A stretch of 64,000 nt of DNA from Euwallacea fornicatus (GCF_040115645.1 NC_089575.1:1984001-2048000), one strand, 5' to 3'. Positions 46,104 through 58,715 are shown, counted from the stretch's first letter. Numbers and translations: made by a program. The notes: generated by a model not told the origin, from the sequence alone.

Positions 46104-47325
46104 CTAGGTTTTGGAGTTTTGTTTTTTTTGAAATAATTTCGGTTGTCCAGGAGGTTTGTTGGGTCTATTACCTCCTCCAAAGTTACCTGAAAAGAAAAAG
46201 GACATATGAATTCATATTACAGGTTTAATAGCATAGCTCCCTTCAGAATGTAACACATTTATCAAGCAAAAAAGAAGCTTTTCATGCATTGAAACTGTTA
46301 CCATAAATGTGAAACATTCTGGTAGCTTCTGGGGGATTTCAATGATAGTTCTGAAACTGAAATTTACAAAACCTAGAGTTTGTAGTCTATTGTATAAAAC
46401 TCTCATTGTAACTAGATCTCAATTTGTGAGTGACAAATGGGTTCTTCAATATGTCAAGATAATATTAAACAGCACACTTTACTATTATATTGAAAAGGGT
46501 TTTGTTGAAAGTGTCCAGGCCTTTTAATAGAGTAAAGCTGCTTAAAAAGCGTAGTTTGACCTGGGATTTATAAAAGGCAAAATTTGGGCCATTCACTAGC
46601 AATTTTGTAAAAAATTCCATTAAAAAATGTTTTGTACAAATTGGTAAAACCTGAAGAAAACAGAGATATCTCTATAACGTTTGCAAAAGCTCCCTCACCA
46701 GTTTTGGAGAATGAAAATATTTTCTGCTGTAGGAAGTAGTGAAGCATTATTTCATTAATTACTTCTTTGTAGTCTAAAGCTTTTAGCTTGGTGTTTTCAT
46801 GTTTTTAGTATCTACTGATGAAGTACATAAATAAATAGTAATTTTTTGAGTATCATGGTCAACAATAATAATTATATCTAAATATCACCTCTTGCTGCTG
46901 GACGATTTCTTTGATTCTGTCCGCCTCTTCCACCTCTCTGATCTCTACCCTGCTTGTTTTTCACAAGCGTCTCCTCCTTAACCATATCAATAACTTCATC
47001 AGGGATTCTCAGGTACTTAATGGTGCTGCCTCGGATATAGCATTCTGGCATCCTCCAGAACTTATCACCATCTCGGGAGGTGCAAATGACTTCGCGCAAA
47101 TTGATGTTCATCCAATTGTCACAGCTCACTAAGTGTCCATTGTATGTTTCGCCGTTTTTTAATTCAACTAGCTGAAGTATAGATTAAACTTGTGTGAAAT
47201 GATTGGGGTGCTATTACTTACCATAGGATGGTTTTGGGCGGTTCTCAATAAGGAGAGCGGCAGCTGAAACGTAAGAATGGAGTTAGATGATGAATGGTCG
47301 TTGGGTGCTATAAAGAATTTACCAT
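46104..47325 (-). CDS. LSM4: U6 snRNA-associated Sm-like protein LSm4
   Basis: Four exons on the minus strand: 47325-47323 (ATG only), 47263-47222, 47171-46889 and 46186-46104, total 136 residues. The start MLPLSLLRTAQNHPM, the Sm1/Sm2 fold (LVELKNGETYNGHLVSCDNW, FWRMPECYIRGSTIKYLRIP) and an RGG/N-rich tail are diagnostic of LSm4. It is a subunit of LSm1-7 (mRNA decapping, cytoplasm) and LSm2-8 (U6 snRNA, nucleus). Intron 1 begins directly after the start codon. A poly(A) signal lies at 45964-45969. The gene is head-to-head with flower. Confidence 0.97.
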
Positions 47326-47638
47326 TTTAAATCGTTGCTTAAAACGATTAATGAAAGTCAAAAATAATTATTTTTATAAAAAAATAATCATAACCTCACA
47401 AAAAAATAAACAATCGAATTACAGAAGACATTCATGGATCAAGTGATGTTTGCATTTTCTGTCTTTATCCGAGAATATTTGAAAAAGAGAGACAGAAGAA
47501 GATCTTCTTACCAACCAACCAAATGAAGTTTACACGTGTCAGTTTTGAAGTCTATTTATTATGACGTTTACAAGGACGTCTCCCGTGTAGTAGTTTTTCT
47601 GGTGACTTTTTGCCTTCTTCCCAGTTTTTCAAGTTACA
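47326..47638. promoter_or_regulatory. Compact bidirectional promoter, LSM4 and flower
   Basis: Only 313 bp separate the two divergent start codons, so both core promoters and 5'UTRs must lie here. No TATA box is obvious. Both genes place an intron directly after the ATG. Confidence 0.7.
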
Positions 47639-49491
47639 ATGGTAAATTGCTTAGAAAATACAATTTATTAATTTAATATAAGTCACAAATGTTTGTTTCA
47701 GTCTTCGTTTCAAGAGAAAATGTCTGCCTTAATGGCAAGACCTGGCCAGGATCCTGTATCAAAGGACGAAGTCTCCTGGTGGTTGAAGTTTGCTGGTAGG
47801 GGGGTTGGAACACTGGGAGGCTTTAGTGAGTAGAACTATTGGCAAATTAATCTATTTTTAATGTAAAATCATTGGGTTTGTATCCATTGTTAGTAGTAAT
47901 TACTCAAATAAGGGCTGAAAATGTTGTAGGGTTGTTAAGGAATAGTAGAGATCAACCCTTAAGTTAAAGATAAACATTCATAATATTTAACAAAAGCCTT
48001 GATAATAAAATTAAAATTTTCTTCTTCTAGAGCAATAAGATTTACAGTTAGTTGAGTAATAAATTTTTAATTACTTCACAACCTAATTTTCTTTGTATCT
48101 GCTCTGATTTAAAAAATCAATTACATTCCATAGATATTCATTAATTTCTAATTTACCTGTTTATGTTTAAATTCTGATGTAGTTGCCATTTTCCTGGGAA
48201 TATGGAACTGTGTAAGCATCCTGCTTGCCAATGTTGCTGCTTTGATAGCAGGTCTATGGCAAATAGTGGCAGGCTTTATTGTCTTGTGTATTGAAGCCCC
48301 CTGCTGTTGCATGTTCATCGATCATGTGCAAAGGATAAGTGATGTCGTGGAACACAGACCATTCTGGAACAGGGCTGTTGCATATGTTATGTTAGTATTG
48401 TTTCTCTATATAATTATAATGTTTGAAATTGGAGTTGCCTTGCAGCATGGCAATTCCACCAATCATTATCGAAATTGGGACATGCACCATTTTAGGCAGT
48501 GGTTTGATATTTGCTACTGGAGTTATTTATGGTATGATGGCTTTAGGAAAGAAGTAAGTACATTTTTTTGGGTAATGGTTTGTCTGTGGGGGCTTTAAAA
48601 ACTTTGGGACATTCATTCATTGGCTCACTAACACAAACTCTCGTTGCTAACCCTAACGTAATAAAGGGCTTCGAGAGAGGATATGGCAGCGGTTGCTTCG
48701 CCACACATGGCAACTTCACCTACAGGCCTTGGTGGTCATCCTACTGACCAACAAAGGGCAACACTTATGGAGGATCCTGATGTGTGGCGCCCCACGTAAA
48801 TGGGCTCTGCTCAGTGTATGCCAAATCCACTTTTTTTTGCTTGTTTTGCTTTTTTAAAGGGTGTTTTCTAAATATGTGGTACACATTTATGGGAATATTC
48901 TTTAAGATAAAATAAGAAAAAAGTTCCTACAAATATGTGTTGAGAATTGTTTCATATCAAAATATTTTAAAATGGCTACTACACGCTAAATTACAAGAAT
49001 CTAATGTTCTAAGTGATTGCTAAACCCTTTCATAAATAGATGGTTGTTCTTGTTTAACACTTTTGAAATTTTGGAAATGAAGCAATTCTGGATATCTGTT
49101 TATAGGAACTTTTCCTCATTTTGACTCAAAGATTATCTCCTTAAAATTTTTGTTGTATGTTGAGGAATCATCCTTCATAAAAGTATATGCATGTTTAATT
49201 TTGTATTTTTATTGGAGGCGGAATGCATTTAATTTGATCTTTTATGTAATATTGATTAGTTTATGAAATGAAAGTAAAACTTATTTTTTTGCTAGTTTTG
49301 TTTGCTATTTTGCTTGGTTTTACAATAGTTCTCTTAGGGCGTCTGTCGAAGAAATGCGCCAAGCAGCGGCTGCTTCCGAGGCTGCCCGACCATCGAGCGG
49401 CGTTCCATCCTCGAACATGCGCTCTAACCTTGTGGCTAACGCGCAACCCATCAGTTTTACAGGAGCCCCCGTTTTGGACAGTAACATATGA
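47639..49491 (+). CDS. fwe: Flower, ubiquitous-type C-terminus (distal last exon)
   Basis: Exons 47639-47641 (ATG only), 47702-47825, 48183-48390, 48446-48553 and 49338-49491 give 198 residues. The N-terminus MSSFQEKMSALMARPGQ is followed by four hydrophobic segments. IVLCIEAPCCC carries the acidic residue proposed for ion selectivity, and SGLIFATGVIYGMMALGKK is the last membrane segment. Flower is a four-pass synaptic-vesicle and plasma-membrane protein, linked to Ca2+ entry and endocytosis and, through its C-terminal isoforms, to cell competition in Drosophila. This exon encodes ANAQPISFTGAPVLDSNI, which matches the fly ubiquitous form in style. The exon 3 donor is GTTAGT, weaker than its neighbours. 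A poly(A) signal lies at 50632-50637. Confidence 0.95.
48667..48799 (+). CDS. fwe: Flower alternative last exon (proximal)
   Basis: The acceptor AAAG at 48663-48666 joins in phase to the same donor as the distal exon (after 48553). It encodes KASREDMAAVASPHMATSPT and a tail ending LMEDPDVWRPT, 43 residues past the junction, giving a 191-residue isoform. The frame is open from acceptor to stop with strong protein composition. This makes two mutually exclusive C-termini, the arrangement that produces the fly Lose and ubiquitous forms. Which fly isoform it corresponds to cannot be settled without alignment. Confidence 0.85.
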
Positions 49492-50631
49492 CCGTCATTA
49501 CAACTCCGTTTGGTTCTTCCTTTAAATTAAGGTCTTTTGTGAGTCTGAACAACCATCCCAAAATGTATACATATTTTTATTTATTTATTTTAATACTTTT
49601 GACTTTTGGAGCGAATTAGCCGCTGAGAATGAACGTAAACCTTTCTAAAAAAAATCAGAGGCAATCGCAGCTAATATGTTGCAGTGTGTGTTCTAGTCAA
49701 TGGGATTTCCTGCATTATAGAGCGCTTTGCCTTCGATTTCCGAATTCAAAACTATTCTTGCTTCACAAGTTAGAGGAAGAGTATTGCTTCACATTGTCAT
49801 TGAGATTATAATAATACGTTAGAGTAATTTTTAGTACAGTATTGGACTAGCTAGAAAATAATGATAAATCAACTTCATACTGTAAAGTTCGGTTACTTCC
49901 TTTGCGCCTTGTATACTGCAAACTCTATTGAACTTCTCATTAGTTAATCATTATTGTAAGACTATTAGGAATGACACCATGTGGTTTTTTAATCAAATGA
50001 TTTGTGGATGATTTCAAATTAAAGCAACTAAATCTCTGCGTAATTCAAAGGCCAAATTGAATTGTACAATTATTCTTTTACATAGTTTAAGTATCTCTTT
50101 AATGATAATGTTTTTTAGCAAGCTCAATTATCGCTTAGTAGTAATAATTAATATATTGTTTTACGTTATAGAAAGTACGAGTTTCTCAGGTTATACCTGA
50201 GTGAAATTCAAACATTTGCATTCCACGTAAAATTCCTCGTTAACAAACAAAATCTCTTTGAATTAGACAGGTTACTCCAAACATATCTTGTTATTGTATT
50301 AATTCAAAGTTTCTGAAGCAGCAGGAAGAAGTAGTAGTTAAGTCAATTAATCCTTAATCTATTTAAACCAAAGCGTATAAGTACACTTAAGATTGGTTTT
50401 TGCAATGAAAAATTTGGTCATTTCGCAGCTACCTAGGGTTATAAAATTGAGTCTTTCCGAAAAGTAGGTATATAATATATTCTATGATTTATTTGAAGAT
50501 TGCGATGCTGTCTTATATTATATTACGGAGACTTATGTAATTTTTAAATTCACATAAAAATATTACTAGATCGTAATGGTACTTTTAGCGTAAATGTGAT
50601 GTATAAAAATGTATTGTATTGTTATTGTAGC

Positions 50632-50637
50632 AATAAA
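50632..50637 (+). terminator. Probable poly(A) signal of flower
   Basis: AATAAA, about 1.14 kb after the distal flower stop, in a long AT-rich 3'UTR. Confidence 0.45.
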
Positions 50638-50856
50638 GCTGGAAGATTTAAATCGTGTTATTTACCTTATTGAAAATATGAGAAAATCTATTGAATTGTC
50701 TATGACTTGAAGCTACACATTTCTGTGCTATTATCAGTGAACAGTAGGTCACGTGATTTTTTTTTTGTATTTACGTCGATGTATACGTAAAAGCCAAGCA
50801 GCGTTGCCAAACGTGGCAAATTTGCTTAGTATAACATTTCGTGTTGGTTGTTTTAG

Positions 50857-51251
50857 AACAACTTTATTAACGTGCGAAAAAACGTAAACGAATTAAATTC
50901 GTTAGTATTTCGTAATGAGTTGATAGATGTGGAAAATATTTTCAATACTTCACTAGCGATGGCTATTAAAATACTTAGAGGGAACCCAGGCAAATATCTT
51001 GTCAATATGGTGAAGGATAATTTATTGGAGAGAATTATAGTATCACCAAATAGGGAAAAGTACTTAACTACTTGAGAAGAGTACTGGAAGGTTCAGTGCT
51101 GGATCTTAATCTGCAAAACGTTTCCTGTGACCGAGTTTTACGTATAGATACAGAAAGTGGCAAACTTATACAGCTTACTACTCTTACTTTCTTTGGCGTT
51201 AGATGTTCGAGAATTAATAAAGAAATGACAAGGACGATGGTTATAGGGTGA
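50857..51251 (+). pseudogene. Decayed coding region of unknown family
   Basis: Frame 1 (50857-51075), after an acceptor-like TTGTTTTAG, reads VRKNVNELNSLVFRNELIDV and LLERIIVSPNREKY. Near 51060 the coding look passes to another frame: LRRVLEGSVLDLNLQNVS, then LRIDTESGKLIQLTTLTFFG, ending at TGA 51249. The same frame picks up again at 51363 (DDPESVFLSVGISRCDVT). Two frames that hand over at one point, both with normal protein composition, indicate an old gene, retrocopy or transposon piece with a frameshift. I do not recognise the family, and cannot exclude exons of an unknown gene. Confidence 0.35.
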
Positions 51252-52111
51252 GGAAGAGACTAAAATTTTTATCCCCATTAGTTGTTTCAATAAGAAAAAA
51301 AAAGGTAAATTGTCTGGAGACAGTCGTGAATTTTTTTTTCTCACCGGTGTACTGCACATGTTTCTGACGATCCGGAATCGGTTTTCCTTTCTGTTGGAAT
51401 TAGTAGATGTGATGTTACAACAGTTTAAAAACAAATCGAAAGTGGAGAGATATACATGGTAATTCTGAAGTTAAGGAAATCTATCTATTTAATAAGGCTT
51501 TAAGCAAGAACAAGAAAAGAGGAGAAAGGCAATGTAAGTCGGAAGTTACGCAAGACTTAGGAATGCAACTCTCAAGTAATACTTTATGGCGGTTCCGGAA
51601 GTGAGCGAGAAAAAAATGTTACAGAAGTTCATAACTTTGTGTTAGATTTACAGATCGTTCCTGGTAAATTTTCCATGATAACCGTTCATAACCGAATTTT
51701 TGGGGTGCGAATGCATATGATGACGCTTTGTTTTTATTTGAACCTTTTTTAAACTGTAGATCGATAAAAGTTTTAGTAAATACCCATTTAAATTAGTAAA
51801 AAGAACATGAACTTTGCATGATACACGCGAGTGAAACATTATAGTGAACCTTCATCAACCATATGTGAATCATGGCTCATTCATTATCTGTTGAAACTAA
51901 TCTATAATATGATTTTAACACCTTTACGATGTTTCGTTGGAGGGGACGCAAGATAGTCGCGATTCAACCGCTTCAAGACAACGAGGCGGCATTGACTTCA
52001 ATTGTTTAAACAAATGCAATCGAGTAGCGTCGTGCTACGGCCAGGCACGCACAAGATCGCCTTAGCTTCGACGAAACAAATGCAGTGAAAGTTTCCTTTT
52101 CGCGGACACAC
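51252..52111. other. Spacer upstream of the comm-like gene
   Basis: Apart from a faint continuation of the decayed frame (51363-51500) I see nothing. The last ~150 bp become GC-richer and presumably contain the comm-like 5'UTR. Confidence 0.4.
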
Positions 52112-55100
52112 ATGGATTTGAACCTGGACATAGGCACGTCGCCCCTGGACGCCCTATCCATCAAAGCGGTGGATTTCAACGTTTCGGAATTTTCGGTATC
52201 TCAGGTTGGCGAAGACGCGGATGTGACGTCCCTTTCCGATCCGGTTTACGAGCAGTTTTTGGCGGACGTTTGGGTCGGGATCGTGCTCACTTTAATGGTG
52301 CTCAGTTGCGTGTGTTTCATGTGCTCCTGCTTGATTTACCATAAAATACAAGAGTGGAAGCATAGAGGTGAGATTATGATAAAAATTTAAAATTGTTTCA
52401 TGAAAGGGCATCAGGTTATCTTGACAATGGCGAATGAATGATGACCCCTACAGGGGGTCAATCAAATGTCTTAGCGGAAATCCCTACTGGCGCCATCTTA
52501 CGGAACGCGCATGTGACTACTTTCGCACGAGCGATTTTAAGACATTTTCTAGCGGTTCGGCCGCGTTCTTGCAGCCGACAACACGGAGAACATGCAGGAA
52601 TAAATGGCGAGGGACTGCAGCAAACTCGTACTTGCACTGGCGACGGCCTGAACGGACAATAAAACGTAATCTAGGGCCTTCTCAAGGTTCAAAACAAACA
52701 AAATTACCTCCCTCGCGTCGTAAATAACGTGCAACAAAGCATTTCTCAGATAGTTGACATCTCGCCGCGCTTGCACAACCCAAAACATCTGTTCAGTAGT
52801 TCCACATGGGTTTTTTTGGGTCAATTGTAAAAGTAACCGATGACTAACCCAGTTAACGTAACAGCAATAATTATGTAATTAGATACGATGATTTTTCATT
52901 ACCATAGATCGTATTGGGTTTCGACACCTCGTGGAAGGTTCATTGAAGAAGCCAGTTGACGATTTCTTCTTTTTGGTTCGCGCGGGATTTTCGCTAGTGC
53001 GCCTCAGTGGATGAGGTAGGCGCGGAGCGTGACTCACGCCAAGTCTGAATCGCATTAAATTGAAAATTTGAGTCTGCCGACGTGATCATCGTTTACCTCA
53101 ATGGCGTGCTCGACCGATTGAAACTCCGTTTCATCGACGATGGCAATTATGCTCTATCGGAGACCTATTTCCATCTTATTTTGTGCAATAAAGCACTGGT
53201 CAAGTTAACAGATTAGTCAGCTGAACCACACAACACGAAGCGCAAAGATCGCCTCTCGTGCCATGTTTTTTACCTTGAGTTCCCCATGAATATTATAATT
53301 CGTCTGATTCCGTATTCGATTGCGTTCGAAATGATTAGCCATAATTGCGTAGGACAAATATGGGAAAGTGATGTCAATTTCTATGGGATGGCAGGCCCAG
53401 GCCGGTGTACAGGGTATTGCAACCGGTGCAGAAATAATATATTTAAATGCGGAAAATGGGTGGAGTTTCGTTTCCCGTTGTGATATCTGCGGTTATCGAG
53501 TACCGCTGCCTGGTTAATGGATATAATTAACGTTATCGCAGGTTAAAGTGACCTTTTTTCCGGCATTTCGTGTCAGTACGAATGCGAGCGATGTTGACGA
53601 ACGTTGAAGAAATGTCGGACGAGCGTCAGCTCAGGAAGCCAATAACATTAACATATGAAACAACTAAAAATGCGAATCGCGTTAACGGCAAGCTAAACGA
53701 GTTAACACGTAAACCATCTTTTTGATGAGTTCATATGCTGCGATTCGAGCCTCGATCGAGTCGGGTCTAAATTGGTTTTGGCTCGTTCTTGCACGCATAA
53801 AATGAACCTTTTTTCGATTGAACAATTTCGATCTGCGTCATTTTGCGCTATTTCCAAGGTTCGCGAAGAAGGTGACCACTTGGCACGCGGGGACATTTTC
53901 AAAAATGACCGCAATTGCCAGGAAAACGGGCTACACGTGTAGTAACCTCATTACGGAGTATTAACCCCAATAGCTTCAGAAGGTCATTTTCCGTATCTGC
54001 ACGCTAATATTTTCCTTTCAGCCTGACTTGTTTGAAGTGTGATAACTACGAGGATATCGCTGCGTTTTTACGCTGTAGGTCAGTGACAATTTCAACGACT
54101 TCCGTGTCCTGGAATCGCCCCCCTGATACGCGGATTTGACGGTGGGGCGACGGAATGAGGAAACTTCTAGCAAAAGCTTAGTTTTCGGGAATCGGGGCCC
54201 ATCGACGATTTCCTCCATTACGACCAGCCTTCGGTCTGGTTCTTTCGACTCGTTATGCGTGGTGAAGACAATCGTTATCCGCGGTTTATTTTCCATCTGA
54301 TTTAAACGTTTCTGCGATTTTGTGCAACGAAAATAATCGAACGTTTCAGGGAATTCCGCGTTGCCGGACCTTTGTCCAGGCAAAGGTCCAATTTTTTCAC
54401 TACGCGACAAAGGCGAGAAATCTTGAAATTACGACGCTTCCATTGTTTAATGGAGACAGTTTCTCTCTCATGGTCACTTGTCATTGACCCTGTTTCGGTG
54501 ATATAACGTTCGATCCATTACTGCAGAATTTGTTTCAATTTAACGATAAATAATTTATTTTGCTACAGCTTCAATGCTACAGCGTAATTACCGTTTTATA
54601 GCTCTGTTTATAGTTCGTGGTAGATTACTATTTCCGGATACTTTACTGTCGGAACACAATATTAATTATTCAGGAATTAACATATATGATAAATCAGCAG
54701 TTTTGCCCGCCTGGATTTTGTTGTATGCGAGATAAACTTTTCTCAATTGTTGCTAATGCGTACGGTTTTAATGCCGGATGGAAGCGGACTAGAATCACCG
54801 CCCGACCACGAACCAATGGCCTTTTAATGCCTTTTTTGCGGTAAAATCTCCAAAAAAGCAATAAGGCCGTTCTATTTTGTCACGGCAGTTCCAAGGTACC
54901 GAGACGGTGTTCCCAAGCCGAACCTACCAGGAGTAACTGTATAAATGTTTCCACTCTTTCCGCTTGGGTTCTGCAAGTATTATTTTAATGAACCGGGTAC
55001 TCTCGGTACCGTTGTTTTGGGAGTCGTTGCAAAAATAAGCAATTACCGACCTTCGATCGCGGTAATTACAAACGACAAAATTGATTTGAAACGTCAGTCT

Positions 55101-56535
55101 TCTCGGTAGAGACCATCTCTCTGAATCGGCCAGGGTTAACGGAATTGTAACCATAAAAGTCGCGCCTGGGAGACGCGTTTAAATTGACGACTTGACTTGC
55201 GAACCTTAAGGCTCCGCCGCGGGGCTGGAGCCCCCGCCCGCGACTACATCAAATAATTAAAAAGATAACGCAGCTGCGACGTTAAAACGGCCCAAAGTCG
55301 CGAGAGTAAATCTTACCACGTGCGCGCGTTGGTCAAACCACATGCGCGGTAGACACAGCGCCATATTACCAGCGCAGCTAAAAATATTCAAGACAGGTCC
55401 CCGCTGACGACTTATTACGTCCTGCGCGTGTCCAAAACCGCTAAGAGATGTCAGTTTCGACGACGATACGCCACAAAATGTCAAAAGCATCGCCTTGTCG
55501 CCCGTCATGGGAAAACCTGGACTCCGGATCGGATTTTCGCCACATAGCTCGAGTCGAGCAAGCTCAAAGAAATACCATCCATAACTGGCAAGGAAGTTTC
55601 TTAACACACTTGCGCGATCGTCTCTCTTGGTTGTCGCTCGTGCGTTAATAGCTATTTTCTTCCCTTGTCATGTAAATAAGTATTAATAACGATTTAATAG
55701 CGTTAGTCAGACGCGCGTGCCGATAGATGGCGCCACGCCCCGATTCAAACCTGGAGATTATAGCCCGGGTGCAACTGCCGTTAAAGTGGAGTATCAGGCG
55801 ACACCCCTTGCAATTAGAAATTTCGAGGGTAATTGTCACCTCCGTTCGAGGGTTCAGCTCGAAGGATTGAAAATGCAATAAGAAATTGTCCCCTTTGCAT
55901 AAAAAAATCGACGAGTCGGGGCGTTTTTACACCCTTTCCTTTTAAATACTGAAAGTCGGATTGCCAAATTTTCGTTCGACCACCCTGTATAAAACACGAA
56001 AATTCGATTAGGGCATTTTCGACCGAGCTTTTGGTGTGATTTTTTTAAGCCACGGAATCTCGAGCTTCTTTATTGAACCCTCTGCATATTACTGAATACC
56101 GTGGACTTACGAACCAACAGATATAACTCACTTACAGCCTGTCCCATGGCGACCTTGCGGTTTTCGAATCCTTCGAATCGAAGCTGACCCGACCCCATTA
56201 CGTCCGCATTCTTTTACAACTCTCACGTTCCCGCCTTTGTTCCAGAACTCTCTCCTCACGGCAATCTCGAAGCTGGAATACCGGAAGTCGATCTGCCCAG
56301 CTACACCATAGCTTCGGGACTGCCCACATACGAAGAGGCCTTGGAGCAGTTGAAGCGGGTTCAGGAGAAAACGAGGGAAGCTCAGCAAGTGAGAACGACC
56401 GGTGGTGCTCAAGAGGCGACGAATGAAATTCGGACTCAAGGGCGTGGTCACGGGCAAAGCGGCACGTTGTCCATGTTTAATTTGTTCGGCATCACCAAGA
56501 ACGGTGGGGAGAGTAGTGCCACGAAGCCCACCTGA
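52112..56535 (+). CDS. comm: Commissureless-like membrane sorting protein
   Basis: Two exons, 52112-52367 and 56246-56535, join in phase to give 181 residues. Residues 1-53 have no signal peptide; 54-76 form one membrane span (VWVGIVLTLMVLSCVCFMCS), followed by basic HKIQEWKHR. The cytoplasmic part carries DLPSYTIASGLPTYEEALEQ: an LPSY motif at 102-105 and LPTY at 111-114, then a charged helix. Drosophila Comm uses LPSY to divert the axon-guidance receptor Robo to endosomes, letting axons cross the midline, and related PY motifs recruit Nedd4 ligases. The C-terminus is G/Q/T-rich. A two-codon upstream ORF (ATG CAG TGA, 52080-52088) sits 23 bp before the start and may damp translation. The intron is 3,878 bp, with no gene seen inside. 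Confidence 0.88.
52368..56245 (+). other. Intron of the comm-like gene
   Basis: 3.9 kb, fairly CpG-rich. It carries transposon-end motifs (GTACAGGGTATTG at 53407, CACCCTGTATAAAA at 55981). ORFs up to 130 codons overlap on both strands and none has a recognised domain. Confidence 0.5.
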
Positions 56536-57734
56536 AGAGAGGTTGTGGTTTATTGTCCGATGAGTTCCTCTTTGAAATAATGCAGTTTATTTATTTGTAA
56601 ATATATTATTTACATTTCGGAATGTACCACACTTAAACGTTTAGGCAAATATAGAAAGAACACGTTCTATACGTCAACCACCATGCTCATTTAAACCAGT
56701 TGGAAATTAACGTAATTGATCGCTTATTGATGTAATATTGCGTTGCGAATTTACGTTGCAACACTAAACTGCCAACTTCCATAATAACTTAATATGAAAT
56801 TCGATGATTCCATAGCCCAAATTATTTATATCGGCGATATAACAGAGAACTGATAATAGTTGTGTTCGTAGATCAAATTTCCAATTATTCATACATTTCA
56901 AGGAAATTTGGTCGAGTTTCAACGTAAAGGCATTGCTAAGTTAGATTAGATAGTTTAGGTTAGTTCAGGTTAGCACACTGAATGCAGCTGGCTGTGTTAA
57001 ATTAAGAAATCGATCATTGTTAGTAGTAGTTTAAGCTCGTGTTAGTCCTTAAATTGTATTTCTTCAAGGCCAATGCCATTTCTCAATGAAAATACCGAGT
57101 CTTCATTCGATAAGTAAACTTTTATGTGTTCAAACGCGAAAATGCAGTTAAATTGGCCCGAAAGCTCTTACCGCGTAACTCAAGAACGGCGCGTTCCGGC
57201 AGATGGCGCTGGTTTGCGCCCCTCCCGCCAATTGTGGTTTAACAAATCACCTCATTCGCCATTATCAAGAAACCGTCGGGCATTTCGCCTAAAATCGGTG
57301 CTTAGTGCCTTATTGCAAGAAAATTGGCTGATATTTTGAAATTGTTCGTTGTACAAAGTGGCCTTTCAAGGAGGTTGCTCATTTCAGACTTAAAAAACTC
57401 TCGTTTTTTTCCCTAATAAAATAATCAGCTGCATCTTCATAATAAGTGGTTTCAGTTCGTCTTTGCGTTGCCATGGACTATTAATTAAAAAGCTCCGATG
57501 TTCGTAGGCAAATTCGTCATGGCCATCAAGGGGGAATCGGTTTTTATCCGTTTTAACCCAATTTCTGCGCTATCTTGAATGCTATTTTCGACGTAAAATA
57601 AAACTGCACTTTAATTAAGGTGCCTTCTTAGTCGCCTATTTGTAAAGAATTGAAATTATAGTTTTTATTTGATAAATAACGAAAAGTGACATCGACATGA
57701 CGTCAAATGTTATTAATTTTAAGTTGATAGGCGT

Positions 57735-57740
57735 AATAAA
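57735..57740 (+). terminator. Candidate poly(A) signal for the comm-like gene
   Basis: AATAAA at 57735-57740; another lies at 57415-57420. A 3'UTR of 0.9-1.2 kb would result. The choice between them is open. Confidence 0.35.
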
Positions 57741-58709
57741 GTATGAATGATAAATAAGTGAATTTGCATGCTTTGTGTTGTGGCGTGATGGCTGTAATTA
57801 GGAGGTTTAATGTTTAACTAGGTAATTAACTAAGTAGTAATTAATATGTAACTCTAATGATGATTGTAACAGTAATGGTTTGCAGAAACAGAAAACATTA
57901 CTCTTGAGTAATAACGTTCTTAGGTATTAATAGGAAATCGAAACTCGTTGCAGATTAGCCCATGCAACCAACGAAAACCCTCGCAAAGTTTGGGCTTTCA
58001 GGTGGAACAAACCCCATGGACGTGCCACAATAATAGCCTTTGCGTAACGTTGCAAAGTTCATTGCGGTGCAGACACGAAAGATTCCTTTATGCGAGACTG
58101 TTTTTGCATAAACGCACATATTTAGGTGTTACTTGATTGATGATTCACTTATCGAAGCCGCTTTAACAATGTTAATTTGCCAACATGGTAATAACTATTA
58201 TGGATGGTATTTGTACGGGGTGAATTAGGAAAAACATCTATTTGCTCTGAAAATAAACACGTTTGCGTTGTTAGTTAGACGGAGTGAAGTATTTATTTTG
58301 GTTAATATTGGAACACGATTCTCTAAATTTAGTACTCGAAGGAATTGCAACGGATTTTTTTTTTTAACGTGTAGGCGTTCAAAAATTCTTTATTGGAATT
58401 GAGATTTTAGGTTTATCAAAACTCGCAAGCATTCACCCATCTAAATGTTAATCAATTACGCTCCCGACATGATTTATTTATACATTTTCCAGGGTTTTAA
58501 CATCAAAAAGGATGTGAAAATACGCAGAACGTCTGATAAAACAACCTGGGGACGGTTAGGTAGATGCGCACTCGCACAGATGGCGGTAGAGTTCTGATGT
58601 TCGGCTCTCGCTCACTACCGATGAATAATTCGATTGGGGCGTGAAAGATGGCTCTCAACCCCGTAGCGTTCGCCAATGTCAAGAAAACTCTTTATCTTTT
58701 CCTTTTATG

Positions 58710-58715
58710 TTTATT
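58710..58715 (-). terminator. Probable poly(A) signal of the thioredoxin/NME8-like gene
   Basis: TTTATT on the plus strand, 190 bp past the stop. Confidence 0.45.

Noticed and set aside
54018..54410. 130-codon minus-strand ORF in the comm-like intron
   Set aside because: No domain, no splice partners and no supporting signal.
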